Positions 1 through 8,278 of a stretch of 21,952 nt of DNA are shown here, in pieces. The DNA is taken from positions 1 through 21,952 of the IMG/VR virus record IMGVR_UViG_3300006332_000228; one strand, given 5' to 3'. The position numbers and the translations under genes are program-made. Below the pieces are notes generated by a model. The model worked only from the letters and a program-made list of their open reading frames with translations. It was not told where the DNA came from and searched no databases. The DNA comes from a virus. Numbering within the stretch: the stretch's first letter is position 1; each line of letters starts with the position of its first letter.

Positions 1-2
1 AG

Positions 3-209
3 GCAACCCATCTTTTATTATTACAAGAAAGAAAATGTAGATCTTGTGGTAAAGTTAAAGATTTGGTGGAGGATTTTTATCTTACTAGAAAAAATAGAAG
101 AAATCAATCATCATATTCTTATGAATGTAAGGTATGTACAGTAAAAAGAATAGTTAATAATAGAAAACCTAAAAAGAAAAATATTGATTGGCAATATCCA
201 GATTGGTAA
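3..209 (+). CDS. Partial small zinc-ribbon protein (5' end outside window)
   Basis: An open frame runs from the left edge to a TAA at 207-209; the start lies upstream. The 68 visible residues hold CRSCG near residue 12 and ECKVC about 36 residues later, so there are two CxxC pairs as in a treble-clef or zinc-ribbon fold, embedded in a Lys/Arg/Asn-rich protein that ends in DWQYPDW. This spacing resembles small phage zinc-finger proteins and the N-terminal ribbons of some phage HNH-type endonucleases, but no HNH residues are visible in this piece. Base composition is very AT-rich (about 25% GC in 61-120 by hand count), lower than the genes after it, which hints at a separately acquired accessory gene. 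A DNA-binding role is inference. Confidence 0.6.
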   Translation, partial: ATHLLLLQERKCRSCGKVKDLVEDFYLTRKNRRNQSSYSYECKVCTVKRIVNNRKPKKKNIDWQYPDW

Positions 210-248
210 TGTTCATGCACCGTTTCCCCAATGAAAAAGGGTCTTTCC

Positions 249-255
249 CTAAATA
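249..255 (+). promoter_or_regulatory. Putative late promoter box upstream of gp18
   Basis: CTAAATA lies 38 bases before the gp18 start. T4 late promoters have TATAAATA as their only element, at -10, read by gp55; the C-variant is the form seen repeatedly between virion genes in this window. The same heptamer also occurs by chance inside genes here, so position is the main support. Confidence 0.5.
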
Positions 256-292
256 ATTTCAGTAATAATCTGAGAATTCGGAGACAGAAAAG

Positions 293-2497
293 ATGCCACT
301 AAATTTAGCATCTCCTGGTATTGTTGTAAGAGAGGTTGATCTAACAATTGGGCGAGTTGATTCTACTAGTGGATCAATCGGAGCGTTGGTAGCACCATTT
401 GAAAAGGGACCTATAGGAGATCCACAGTTAATTGAAAGTGAGGAGGATCTGCTCCAGACTTTTGGTAGACCATATAGTACAGACAAGCATTTTGAGCACT
501 GGATGGTTGCCTCATCTTTTCTTGCTTATGGTGGAACAATGCAAATTGTTCGAGCAGATGATCAAACAATAAGAAATGCTACTGATGATGGAGATGACAT
601 CAAAATTAAAGGTGGTGAGCATTATCAGCAATTAGGATATGACGAGACAGCATATTCGAGTTGTATAGTTGCTGCTAAGAACCCAGGAACATGGGCAAAT
701 GGTATTAAGGTAGCAATCATTGATGGTCTTGCTGACCAGGTTCTTGGTGTTACTACTACTAATAGTTCAGACGGTATAACAATAGGATCTGTAGTAACTC
801 AAGATGTTCCAGATGATGCTGTAGCAGTAGGTGTTGGTGGAACAACTCCATTAACTGGACAATTTAAAGGTACTGTTACTGATATTGGAACAGGAACCAT
901 TTCAGTCAAACTAACACATCACATTGATGCTAACGGAACAGTAGAAAATGTAGATTACGCAGATTCTGGTGTTTATAGGTTTGGAACCGATAAGAATCTT
1001 GGCGTTACAACTGCTGGACAATCAACAGCATGGACATCTTCACTGGATGTTACTGGTGCTAGTGATTGGTTTGAAGGGCAAAACATTAATGTAACTGGTG
1101 GTGCTATTATTGAGTGGGATGCTTTAGCATCGACACCTGGTACTTCAGCATATGCTGCAGAAAGAGGTGGTAGATTTGATGAGGTTCACGTTGTTGTGAT
1201 TGATGATCTAGGATTAGTTACAGGTAATGCTGGAACAGTTCTTGAGAAGCATTTATCACTTTCAAAAGCAAAAGATGCTGAGTATTCTGTAGGAAGTTCT
1301 TCTTACTGGCGAAAGTATCTAGAAATTAATTCAAATTATGTATTTGGATTAAGTGGTCCTAAATCAATAGTAGGTCAATCAGCAGTTGGATTAGCAACAG
1401 TATCTCATAGTGGTTCTACTAACGACTATGATCTTGATACTAATTGGGATCAGGATGCTGGTTCAATTATTTTTGCTGGTTCAGGTAATAACCAACTTAC
1501 TTTACAAGGTGGTAAGAATTACGGTGGTAAAACAGATTTGGTTACACCTGGTGCTTTGAATTCTGGATTAGATGATATTATTTCAGGTCTAACTTTATTT
1601 GAAAATAAAGAAGATATTGAAGTAGACTTCATTCTTCAAGGATCTGGAAGTTACGGTGAATTTGACTGTGCTGCTTTGGCAAACAAATGTATCGCTGTAG
1701 CAGAAGCAAGAAAAGATGCTGTAGCATTTGTTTCTCCTTATAGAACAGCATTTATTAATGATAATGCCAATAACAGTACTAATACTGATGCGGTTAATGA
1801 CATTGATACCATTACTGAAAAGGTAAAGGGATACGCTGGTAACATTACTTCAACAACATACGGTGTAATCGATAGTGGTTACAAGTACATGTATGATCGT
1901 TTTAATAACACATTCAGATATGTTCCACTAAATGGAGACATTGCTGGAACTTGTGCTAGAACAAGTATCGAACAGTTCCCTTGGTTCTCACCTGCAGGAA
2001 CAGCAAGAGGTGCTATTCTTAACGCAGTTAAATTAGTATACAATCCAGGACAAAAACAGAGAGATATACTCTACACAAATAGAGTTAACCCTGTTATTAA
2101 CTCTCCTGGTGCTGGAATCGTATTATTCGGTGATAAGACAGCATTTGGAAAAGCATCCGCATTTGATCGCATTAACGTTCGTAGATTATTCATCTATCTT
2201 GAAGATGCTATTTCTGCTGCTGCTAAAGATCAACTCTTTGAGTTCAACGATGAAATTACAAGGACTAACTTTGTAAATATCATTGAACCATTCCTAAGAG
2301 ATGTTCAAGCAAAACGAGGTATCTTTGACTTCGTGGTTATTTGTGATGAGACTAACAACACAGCAGCAGTTATTGATTCTAACGAACTAGTTGCTGACAT
2401 CTTCATCAAACCTGCACGTTCTATCAACTTCATTGGTCTAACCTTTGTTGCTACCAGAACTGGTGTTGCTTTTGAAGAAGTAATCGGTTCCGTTTAA
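293..2497 (+). CDS. 18: Tail sheath protein gp18
   Basis: Contractile tail sheath subunit, which polymerises around the gp19 tube and shortens to drive the tube through the host envelope. The 734-residue product opens with SPGIVVREVD, typical of myovirus sheath N-termini, and has the conserved C-terminal half: an LEDAIS/FEFNDE stretch, then FLRDVQAKRGI, FVVICDETNN and the closing KPARSINFIGLTF. It is longer than T4 gp18 (659 aa), the extra length lying in the variable Gly/Thr/Ser-rich surface region around residues 180-400. The start is supported by GGAGA at 280-284, nine bases before the ATG. It is the first gene of the virion block and is followed 21 bases later by the tube gene, with no promoter box between them, so the two are probably cotranscribed. 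Confidence 0.97.
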   Translation: MPLNLASPGIVVREVDLTIGRVDSTSGSIGALVAPFEKGPIGDPQLIESEEDLLQTFGRPYSTDKHFEHWMVASSFLAYGGTMQIVRADDQTIRNATDDGDDIKIKGGEHYQQLGYDETAYSSCIVAAKNPGTWANGIKVAIIDGLADQVLGVTTTNSSDGITIGSVVTQDVPDDAVAVGVGGTTPLTGQFKGTVTDIGTGTISVKLTHHIDANGTVENVDYADSGVYRFGTDKNLGVTTAGQSTAWTSSLDVTGASDWFEGQNINVTGGAIIEWDALASTPGTSAYAAERGGRFDEVHVVVIDDLGLVTGNAGTVLEKHLSLSKAKDAEYSVGSSSYWRKYLEINSNYVFGLSGPKSIVGQSAVGLATVSHSGSTNDYDLDTNWDQDAGSIIFAGSGNNQLTLQGGKNYGGKTDLVTPGALNSGLDDIISGLTLFENKEDIEVDFILQGSGSYGEFDCAALANKCIAVAEARKDAVAFVSPYRTAFINDNANNSTNTDAVNDIDTITEKVKGYAGNITSTTYGVIDSGYKYMYDRFNNTFRYVPLNGDIAGTCARTSIEQFPWFSPAGTARGAILNAVKLVYNPGQKQRDILYTNRVNPVINSPGAGIVLFGDKTAFGKASAFDRINVRRLFIYLEDAISAAAKDQLFEFNDEITRTNFVNIIEPFLRDVQAKRGIFDFVVICDETNNTAAVIDSNELVADIFIKPARSINFIGLTFVATRTGVAFEEVIGSV

Positions 2498-2518
2498 TTA
2501 GAGGTTTAAAAAACAATC

Positions 2519-3106
2519 ATGGCTAGAAACCAAGTCAATCCACCACCATTAAGGACTATTTCCAACTTCAAGAGTAAGTTGACAGGTGGTGGTGCTCGTG
2601 CCAATCTGTTTGAAGTTGTCCTCACTTTCCCTGATGCTGCTCAACCAGATCAAGATGTCCTTGAAAAAGCAAGATTCTTAGTAAAGGGTGCTAATTTACC
2701 AGCATCCAATGTTGCTCAGATCGATATTCCCTTTAGAGGAAGGATTCTTAAAATTGCTGGAGACAGAACATTTGATACATGGACTGTTACCGTAATTAAC
2801 GATACTGATTTTGCTATTCGTTCAGCGTTTGAAAACTGGATGAATGTTATAAACAGACTATCTGATAACACTGGTTTAGTTAATCCAGCAGATTATCAGG
2901 CAGATGCTTATGTCTATCAGTTAGATCGTGATGGATCTACTCTAAGATCTTATAGATTCTATGATACGTTCCCAACTCAAGTTGGACCTATCGAACTTTC
3001 CTATGATGCTCAAGGAATTCAAGAATTCACTGTTGAACTACAAGTTCAGTATTATGAAGCAATTAAAGGAACTGGTCCAAATGCTGGTGGTGACAACATC
3101 AACTAA
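2519..3106 (+). CDS. 19: Tail tube protein gp19
   Basis: Subunit of the inner tail tube through which DNA passes; it stacks as hexameric rings inside the sheath. The 195-residue product matches T4-type tube proteins in its N-terminal FKSKLTGGGARANLFEV stretch, the FLVKGANLPAS region, the FRGR/GDRTFDTWTVTV strands and the C-terminal YDAQGIQEFTVELQVQYYE. T4 gp19 is 163 aa; the extra residues are at both termini. It sits directly behind gp18 and before the portal gene, the usual T4-like order. Its stop codon lies within a CTAAATA box that probably drives gp20. Confidence 0.96.
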   Translation: MARNQVNPPPLRTISNFKSKLTGGGARANLFEVVLTFPDAAQPDQDVLEKARFLVKGANLPASNVAQIDIPFRGRILKIAGDRTFDTWTVTVINDTDFAIRSAFENWMNVINRLSDNTGLVNPADYQADAYVYQLDRDGSTLRSYRFYDTFPTQVGPIELSYDAQGIQEFTVELQVQYYEAIKGTGPNAGGDNIN

Positions 3107-3109
3107 ATA
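3103..3109 (+). promoter_or_regulatory. Putative late promoter box upstream of gp20
   Basis: CTAAATA overlaps the gp19 stop codon (TAA at 3104-3106) and lies 33 bases before the gp20 start. Same box and similar distance as in front of gp18 and gp22. Confidence 0.5.
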
Positions 3110-3135
3110 GATCATAAAGAGACTAATTTTATACT

Positions 3136-4770
3136 ATGGCAAAACTTTTCGGGTTTTCAATTGAGGAAACGCAAAAGAAATCCACTTCGATAATCAGCCC
3201 TGTTCCCAAGAACAATGAGGATGGGGTTGATAATTTTATATCAAGTGGATTTTATGGTCAATATGTAGATATTGAAGGTGCGTACCGTTCAGAATATGAT
3301 CTAATAAAAAGATATAGAGAAATGGCATTGCATCCAGAAGTGGATGGTGCTATTGAAGATGTAGTAAATGAAGCAATAGTTAGTGATCTATATGATTCTC
3401 CTGTAGAAGTTGAGTTATCAAATCTAAATGCTACAGAGAGTATAAAGAAAAAAATTAGAGAAGAATTTAGATATATTAAAGAATTAATGGACTTTGATAA
3501 AAAGTCTCATGAAATTTTTAGAAATTGGTATGTAGATGGTAGAGTATTTTACTTAAAAGTTATTGATGTAAAAGCTCCACAAGAAGGATTACAAGATTTA
3601 AGATATATTGATCCTCTTAAGATGAAGTTTATTCGTCAAGAGAAGAAAAAACCAGGTAATGGTGATTTATCAGTAAGATTAAGGAATAATGAAGATGCTG
3701 TTCCTAATCCTGAGTTTGATGAATATTATCTTTATACACCTAAAATTCAACATCCAACTTCAATGATTGGACAGATGGGTGATAAGAAAGCTATAAAAAT
3801 TGCTAAAGATTCTGTTTGTTATTGTACTTCTGGTTTAGTTGATAGGAATAAGAATAGAGTTCTTTCTTATCTTCATAAAGCAATTAAGGGTCTTAATCAA
3901 CTTAGAATGATTGAGGATTCTCTTGTTATCTACAGATTATCGAGAGCACCTGAAAGAAGAATTTTCTATATTGATGTAGGTAATCTACCTAAACAAAAAG
4001 CGGAGCAGTACCTTAAAGAGGTAATGTCTCGCTATAGAAATAAGTTAGTCTATAATGCAGATACAGGAGAGATACGAGATGACAAAAAATTCATGTCAAT
4101 GCTCGAAGACTTCTGGTTACCCAGAAGAGAAGGAGGACGAGGTACTGAAATCTCTACGCTCCCAGGTGGACAAAATCTTGGAGAACTTGAAGACATCAAG
4201 TACTTCCAGAAGAAACTCTACCGAGCATTAAACGTACCTGAGTCAAGGTTGGAATCTGATTCATCATTTAACGTTGGTAGATCTGCTGAGATCACACGTG
4301 ATGAAGTTAAATTCCAGAAGTTTATAGCTAGACTGCGTAAGAGATTCTCTGATTTATTCAACGATCTTCTTAAGACACAATTGGTACTCAAGGGTGTCCT
4401 AACTTTAGAAGAGTGGGATGAATGTAAAGAGCATATTCAGTATGATTTTGTTGCTGACAACTACTTCAGTGAGTTGAAAGAGCAAGAGATTATGAATGAG
4501 CGTATGGCTCTTGTTGCTCAAATGGATCCTTTCGCTGGTAAATATTTCTCACTTGAATATATGCGTCGTCAGATATTACGTCAGACAGACGAAGAGTTTA
4601 ATGAGATACAAGAGCAGATGGAGACTGAGATCTCAGAGGGTAAACTTGTTGATCCTGTAGAGATGCAGAAGTTGGAAGTTGCTCAAATGGAGATGTCTTT
4701 GATGCCCCCAGAACCAGATCCTGCGGAAGCAGGTATCAGTGATGCGGACTATAAAAAAGGAAACATCTAA
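3136..4770 (+). CDS. 20: Portal vertex protein gp20
   Basis: Dodecameric portal at one capsid vertex; it nucleates prohead assembly, docks the terminase and joins the neck. The 544-residue product (T4 gp20 is 524) carries the T4-like portal hallmarks: HPEVDGAIEDVVNEAIV near residue 70, the YRLSRAPERRIFYIDVGNLP segment near 275, GGRGTEISTLPGGQNLGEL near 335-355 and a C-terminal YMRRQILRQTDEE helix. It lies between the tail tube gene and the prohead core/protease genes as in T4. Composition changes inside the gene: 60-base blocks at 3421, 3481 and 3541 are 20-27% GC by hand count, whereas blocks at 4141, 4381 and 4561 are 40-45%. The identity is clear; the composition shift is treated as a finding. 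Confidence 0.97.
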   Translation: MAKLFGFSIEETQKKSTSIISPVPKNNEDGVDNFISSGFYGQYVDIEGAYRSEYDLIKRYREMALHPEVDGAIEDVVNEAIVSDLYDSPVEVELSNLNATESIKKKIREEFRYIKELMDFDKKSHEIFRNWYVDGRVFYLKVIDVKAPQEGLQDLRYIDPLKMKFIRQEKKKPGNGDLSVRLRNNEDAVPNPEFDEYYLYTPKIQHPTSMIGQMGDKKAIKIAKDSVCYCTSGLVDRNKNRVLSYLHKAIKGLNQLRMIEDSLVIYRLSRAPERRIFYIDVGNLPKQKAEQYLKEVMSRYRNKLVYNADTGEIRDDKKFMSMLEDFWLPRREGGRGTEISTLPGGQNLGELEDIKYFQKKLYRALNVPESRLESDSSFNVGRSAEITRDEVKFQKFIARLRKRFSDLFNDLLKTQLVLKGVLTLEEWDECKEHIQYDFVADNYFSELKEQEIMNERMALVAQMDPFAGKYFSLEYMRRQILRQTDEEFNEIQEQMETEISEGKLVDPVEMQKLEVAQMEMSLMPPEPDPAEAGISDADYKKGNI

Positions 4771-4773
4771 ATA
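4767..4773 (+). promoter_or_regulatory. Putative late promoter box upstream of the prohead core gene
   Basis: CTAAATA overlaps the gp20 stop (TAA at 4768-4770), 28 bases before the next start codon. It repeats the stop-codon overlap seen at the gp19-gp20 junction. Confidence 0.45.
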
Positions 4774-4794
4774 ATATTATATTAATGAATCATT

Positions 4795-5058
4795 ATGCCT
4801 ACTGATGTCGCTAGAGATATAGTAAACGCACTGTTTGCTGGACAGAAAGATCTGTCCGATTACGTTGTACAGGGTATGAATGCGAAAGCAGTTGATGCCA
4901 TAGATGCAAGGAAGCAAGAAGTTGGAAAGGTTTTATTTAAACCACAGGAAGACGGTCCTGAAAACACCGAGCAACCTGCGGATGCTGAACCACCTGAAGC
5001 TTCAACCGAAACCGAAACCGAGGAACCTAAAAATGAAACTGATCAGGGAGGAGATTGA
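4795..5058 (+). CDS. 67: Small prohead core protein, gp67-like
   Basis: An 87-residue protein between the portal and the prohead protease, the position of T4 gene 67 (prohead internal core protein). The N-terminal half (DVARDIVNALFAGQKDLSDYV, then a short Lys-containing helix) looks like the helical start shared by T4-like core proteins; the C-terminal half is almost entirely Glu/Pro/Thr/Asp, with a short Thr-Glu repeat encoded by ACCGAA triplicated near 5005-5020. The last 26 bases overlap the start of gp21 in another frame. The role in scaffold formation, with later degradation by gp21, is inferred from position and acidity, since sequence similarity to T4 gp67 is low. Confidence 0.7.
   Translation: MPTDVARDIVNALFAGQKDLSDYVVQGMNAKAVDAIDARKQEVGKVLFKPQEDGPENTEQPADAEPPEASTETETEEPKNETDQGGD
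5020..5025 (+). promoter_or_regulatory. Ribosome binding site that fixes the gp21 start
   Basis: GAGGAA sits seven bases before the ATG at 5033, within the end of the preceding gene. It supports MKLIREE as the true N-terminus of gp21 rather than the in-frame ATG 129 bases upstream, whose extension (Pro/Lys-rich, antisense in character to the acidic gp67 tail) has no counterpart in the family. Confidence 0.7.
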
Positions 5059-5680
5059 AACCGCTAAAGTAACAATCACCGAAGGTAAGAATGGGAAAAA
5101 ATCTCATTTTATCGAGGGTGTATTTTTGCAGGGGGAGATCAAAAACCGCAATGGTCGGATGTATCCTATTTCGACATTGCAACGTGAAGCAAAAGCTTAC
5201 AACACAAAGTATATTGAGAAGGGACGTGCACTAGGAGAGTTGGGTCATCCTGATGGTCCTACTATCAACCTAGATAGAGTGTCACATCTCATCACTTCCC
5301 TTAAACAGGAAGGTAATAACTATGTTGGCAAGGCAAGACTATTGGATACACCAATGGGTAACATTGCCAAGAATCTTATTGATGAGGGTGTCAAGTTGGG
5401 TGTTTCATCCCGTGGACTTGGTACTATAAGAGAAAGAGATGGTGTTAAAGTCGTCATGGATGACTTTATGCTCGCAACAGCAGCAGATATTGTTGCTGAT
5501 CCTTCCGCACCAGATGCTTTCGTCAATGGAATCATGGAAGGAAAGGAATGGATCTACAATAATGGGTCAGTTCAAGAGCAAACAGTGGAGCAAATCAAAA
5601 AAAGAATTGATAATGCTGCACTAAATCAAATGGAACAGGTAAAACTTTCCGCATTTAACCAGTTTATGCAGAGCTTGTAA
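5033..5680 (+). CDS. 21: Prohead core protease gp21
   Basis: Serine-type prohead maturation protease (T4 gp21 family), packaged in the core and activated after shell assembly, which cuts scaffold and capsid proteins after Glu. From the ATG at 5033 the product is 215 residues, close to T4 gp21 (212). Family landmarks are FIEGVFLQGEIKNRNGRMYP (26-45), the ELGHP motif with catalytic His72, and GVSSRGLG (123-130) with the catalytic serine (Ser125 or Ser126), followed by DDFMLATAADIVADPSAPDAF. The frame stays open 43 codons further upstream, but that stretch overlaps the gp67-like gene and is not conserved. The 26-base overlap with the upstream gene suggests translational coupling. Confidence 0.95.
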   Translation: MKLIREEIETAKVTITEGKNGKKSHFIEGVFLQGEIKNRNGRMYPISTLQREAKAYNTKYIEKGRALGELGHPDGPTINLDRVSHLITSLKQEGNNYVGKARLLDTPMGNIAKNLIDEGVKLGVSSRGLGTIRERDGVKVVMDDFMLATAADIVADPSAPDAFVNGIMEGKEWIYNNGSVQEQTVEQIKKRIDNAALNQMEQVKLSAFNQFMQSL

Positions 5681-5692
5681 TAACCTGGTTGT

Positions 5693-5699
5693 CTAAATA
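5693..5699 (+). promoter_or_regulatory. Putative late promoter box upstream of gp22
   Basis: CTAAATA 39 bases before the gp22 start, in the short gap after gp21. Same spacing class as the boxes before gp18 and gp20. Confidence 0.5.
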
Positions 5700-5737
5700 A
5701 CTAATAGCAATCGCATTTTATCGATACGGAGACTACA

Positions 5738-6784
5738 ATGTCAGAAGAGAACACTAAAACTCTGGATGAATCAAGTGTAACCGCAGGAGCGAAGCCAGCA
5801 GAACCTCAAGGTAAATTAGGTCCTGATGGTAGTAGTCTCGCAGGTGTACAAGATTTAGGAGGTCCAACACCTTTCAATTCCAAACCAGATGATGATAGTA
5901 ACAAGTATAAGACTATCGCTGGTGGAAACGCCCAAGCACCTACAACTAAACCATCTGATGCTTCCGCACAGAAGGCAGAATTTAGTGACAAGGGTGACGT
6001 TAAAGCAGGACACGAACCAGAAGGTGACGTGATTGCTGAAAATCCTGTAGAAACAGAGCGTGAAGTTATTGAGGTTGACCTCAGTGCTGACGTTGCTGCT
6101 CTTACAGAGGGCGAGAACCTATCAGAAGAATTCAAAGAGAAAGCAAAAACTATCTTTGAAGCTGCTGTAGTTTCTAAGCTAAACGAAGAACTTGACCGAA
6201 TGCATGAAGACTATGCAAAGGTCTTGTCAGAAGAAATTGAGACTGTGAAGACAGAACTTTCTGAGAAAGTTGATGACTATCTAACCTATGCTGTTGGACA
6301 GTGGATGGAGAAAAATTCCCTCGCTGTTGAAGCTGGTATTAAGGCAGAGATGGGAGAGTCAGTACTTCACGGACTTAAAAAAGTTTTCGTCGAGAATTAC
6401 ATTGAAATTCCTGACGAGAAGGTTGACCTTGTAGATGATCTACAGAGTCAGCTTAACAACATGGAGTCTAAACTCAACGAGTCTATTGAAGAAAACGTTG
6501 GACTTTCTAAGAAAGTTGGCGGCTATATTAAGAATGGGATTGTGACAGAGATTGCTGAGGGACTAAGCCTCTCTCAGAAAGAGAAGCTAGTATCTCTAGC
6601 AGAAGCTGTTGAGTTTGAAAATGAAGATACTTTCAAAGAGAAAGTTTCTACACTACGTGAGTCCTATTTCTCTACGAAGCCTGAGAAGACAACTGTCTCT
6701 GAGGATGTCCAAGTAGAGAACGCACCAGAAAGCGGTAGTGCTATGGAAGCATATGCACAAGCAATCGCTAGATGGGGCAAATAA
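5738..6784 (+). CDS. 22: Prohead scaffold core protein gp22
   Basis: Main internal scaffold of the prohead, degraded by gp21 before DNA packaging. The 348-residue product is highly acidic and mostly helical after residue 115, with long heptad-rich stretches (KTIFEAAVVSKLNEELDRM and following) expected of a coiled-coil scaffold; the first 110 residues are low-complexity Pro/Gly/Asp/Lys. T4 gp22 is 269 aa, so the disordered N-terminal arm is an extension of the kind seen in marine relatives. It lies between the protease and the major capsid gene as in T4. Several xxE sites (for example ALTEG near residue 127) could be cut by gp21; that is inference. Confidence 0.92.
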   Translation: MSEENTKTLDESSVTAGAKPAEPQGKLGPDGSSLAGVQDLGGPTPFNSKPDDDSNKYKTIAGGNAQAPTTKPSDASAQKAEFSDKGDVKAGHEPEGDVIAENPVETEREVIEVDLSADVAALTEGENLSEEFKEKAKTIFEAAVVSKLNEELDRMHEDYAKVLSEEIETVKTELSEKVDDYLTYAVGQWMEKNSLAVEAGIKAEMGESVLHGLKKVFVENYIEIPDEKVDLVDDLQSQLNNMESKLNESIEENVGLSKKVGGYIKNGIVTEIAEGLSLSQKEKLVSLAEAVEFENEDTFKEKVSTLRESYFSTKPEKTTVSEDVQVENAPESGSAMEAYAQAIARWGK

Positions 6785-6821
6785 TCCACAATTTCTATTC
6801 TTAAACGGAGTCAGTTAACAA

Positions 6822-8189
6822 ATGTTTAACGCAGAATCACTCCAAGAGAAGTGGAACCCTATTCTTGAGCACTCTGAGCTCGATCCTATTAAGGATACTT
6901 ATAGAAAAGCGGTTACATCAGTCCTCTTGGAAAACCAAGAAAAGTTTTTGAAAGAAGAGCGTGGTCTCGTAACTGAGGCTGCACCCACCAACTCTCTAGG
7001 TGGCACAGGTTATTCAGGTGGCAGTACCGCAACAGGTCCTGTAGCAGGTTTCGACCCAGTTCTTATTTCACTAATTCGTCGTAGTATGCCTAAGCTAATT
7101 GCTTATGACATCTGCGGTGTCCAGCCAATGACTGGACCAACAGGACTCATCTTTGCGATGAGATCTACTTACGGTACAAACCGTGACATCAACAACAGTG
7201 CATCTGAAGCATTCTTCAATGAAGCAGACACTGAGCATTCATCTGAAAACAGTGCTAACAACTTAGCATCTAATACTCAGACAGGAAGCAACCCAGGACT
7301 ACTTGCTGACGCTGCTGGTAACTACACCATCGGTGGTCAAGGTATGACTACTGCTCAGTCTGAAGCATTAGGTGACGGTGCTAGTAACCACTTCCAGGAA
7401 ATGGGATTCTCTATTGAGAAGGTTACTGTTACTGCTAAGTCACGTGCTTTGAAAGCTGAGTACAGTTTAGAGCTTGCTCAAGACCTTAAGGCAGTTCATG
7501 GATTGGACGCTGAGTCTGAGCTTGCAAACATCCTCTCTACTGAAGTTCTCGCTGAGATCAACAGAGAAGTTGTAAGAACTGTTTACAAGATCGCACGTCC
7601 AGGTGCTCAGAATAACACAGCAACTGCTGGTACATTCGACCTAGACGTTGACTCAAACGGAAGATGGTCAGTTGAGAAATTCAAAGGACTTCTATTCCAG
7701 ATTGAAAGAGACCAAAACGCTATCGGGCATGAGACTCGTCGTGGAAAGGGCAACCTATTGATCTGCTCCGCAGACGTAGCAAGTGCTCTATCAATGGCTG
7801 GTGTGCTTGACTATTCATCTGGCATCAATGGTGCTGTTGGTGGATTGGGTAACGTTGATGACAACTCTTCAACTCTTGTTGGAACACTCAACGGACGCAC
7901 AAAGGTATACGTTGACCCTTATTCAGCAAACGTAAGTGACAATCACTTCTATGTTTCTGGATACAAAGGTAGTAGTGCATATGATGCAGGACTATTCTAT
8001 TGTCCATATGTCCCACTACAAATGGTCAGAGCCGTAGGTCAGGATACATTCCAACCTAAAATTGGCTTTAAGACTCGTTACGGAATGGTTGCAAACCCAT
8101 TCGCTGAGGGTCTTTCACAAGGTCAAGGTGCTCTTACTGCTAATGCTAACCGTTATTACAGACGTGTTAAGGTAACAAACCTAATGTAA
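6822..8189 (+). CDS. 23: Major capsid protein gp23
   Basis: HK97-fold major capsid protein that forms the hexamers of the head. The 455-residue product has the T4-like markers SLIRRSMPKLIAYDICGVQPMTGPTGLIFAMR (about 76-107), EMGFSIEKVTVTAKSRALKAEYS and a C-terminal RYGMVANPF. An N-terminal delta-like domain ends in RGLVTE-AAPTN; E52-A53 fits the gp21 cleavage rule, so the mature chain probably starts at A53. Codon use is biased to C-ending codons (AAC, TTC, GAC), as expected of an abundantly expressed gene. No gp24 vertex paralogue follows it, unlike T4; marine T4-likes are generally reported to lack gp24. The gene is followed by two hairpins, the second a strong terminator. Confidence 0.98.
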   Translation: MFNAESLQEKWNPILEHSELDPIKDTYRKAVTSVLLENQEKFLKEERGLVTEAAPTNSLGGTGYSGGSTATGPVAGFDPVLISLIRRSMPKLIAYDICGVQPMTGPTGLIFAMRSTYGTNRDINNSASEAFFNEADTEHSSENSANNLASNTQTGSNPGLLADAAGNYTIGGQGMTTAQSEALGDGASNHFQEMGFSIEKVTVTAKSRALKAEYSLELAQDLKAVHGLDAESELANILSTEVLAEINREVVRTVYKIARPGAQNNTATAGTFDLDVDSNGRWSVEKFKGLLFQIERDQNAIGHETRRGKGNLLICSADVASALSMAGVLDYSSGINGAVGGLGNVDDNSSTLVGTLNGRTKVYVDPYSANVSDNHFYVSGYKGSSAYDAGLFYCPYVPLQMVRAVGQDTFQPKIGFKTRYGMVANPFAEGLSQGQGALTANANRYYRRVKVTNLM

Positions 8190-8205
8190 TATCGTATTCC
8201 GATAT
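8189..8205 (+). terminator. Hairpin at the gp23 stop codon
   Basis: ATATCG and CGATAT form a perfect 6-bp stem around a TATTC loop, starting on the last base of the gp23 stop. It has no T tract of its own and sits just before the strong terminator at 8211; it may protect the 3' end of the capsid mRNA or be incidental. Confidence 0.35.
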
Positions 8206-8210
8206 ACACA

Positions 8211-8238
8211 CAAGAGACCCTTCGGGGTCTCTTTTTTT
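8211..8238 (+). terminator. Rho-independent terminator after gp23
   Basis: AGAGACCC (8213-8220) pairs perfectly with GGGTCTCT (8225-8232) around a TTCG tetraloop, followed by an uninterrupted run of Ts to 8238. This closes the virion block. Confidence 0.95.
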
Positions 8239-8249
8239 ATGCTATGATC

Positions 8250-8256
8250 CTAAATA
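8250..8256 (+). promoter_or_regulatory. Putative late promoter box after the gp23 terminator
   Basis: CTAAATA lies 12 bases after the terminator and 29 bases before the 54-aa ORF, well placed to restart late transcription of the small genes and gp3. Confidence 0.45.
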
Positions 8257-8278
8257 CTTAAGTAGAATAGGTATAGCC

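Noticed and set aside
259-486. Minus-strand open frame opposite the start of gp18
   Set aside because: It lies antisense to an unambiguous sheath gene, with no ribosome site or promoter and no recognisable product. The other minus-strand frames in the window fail for the same reasons.
4904-5032. Upstream in-frame ATG for gp21 giving a 43-residue N-terminal extension
   Set aside because: The extension lies entirely within the gp67-like gene, is not like any prohead protease N-terminus, and the ATG at 5033 has a good ribosome site and the family's MKLI start.
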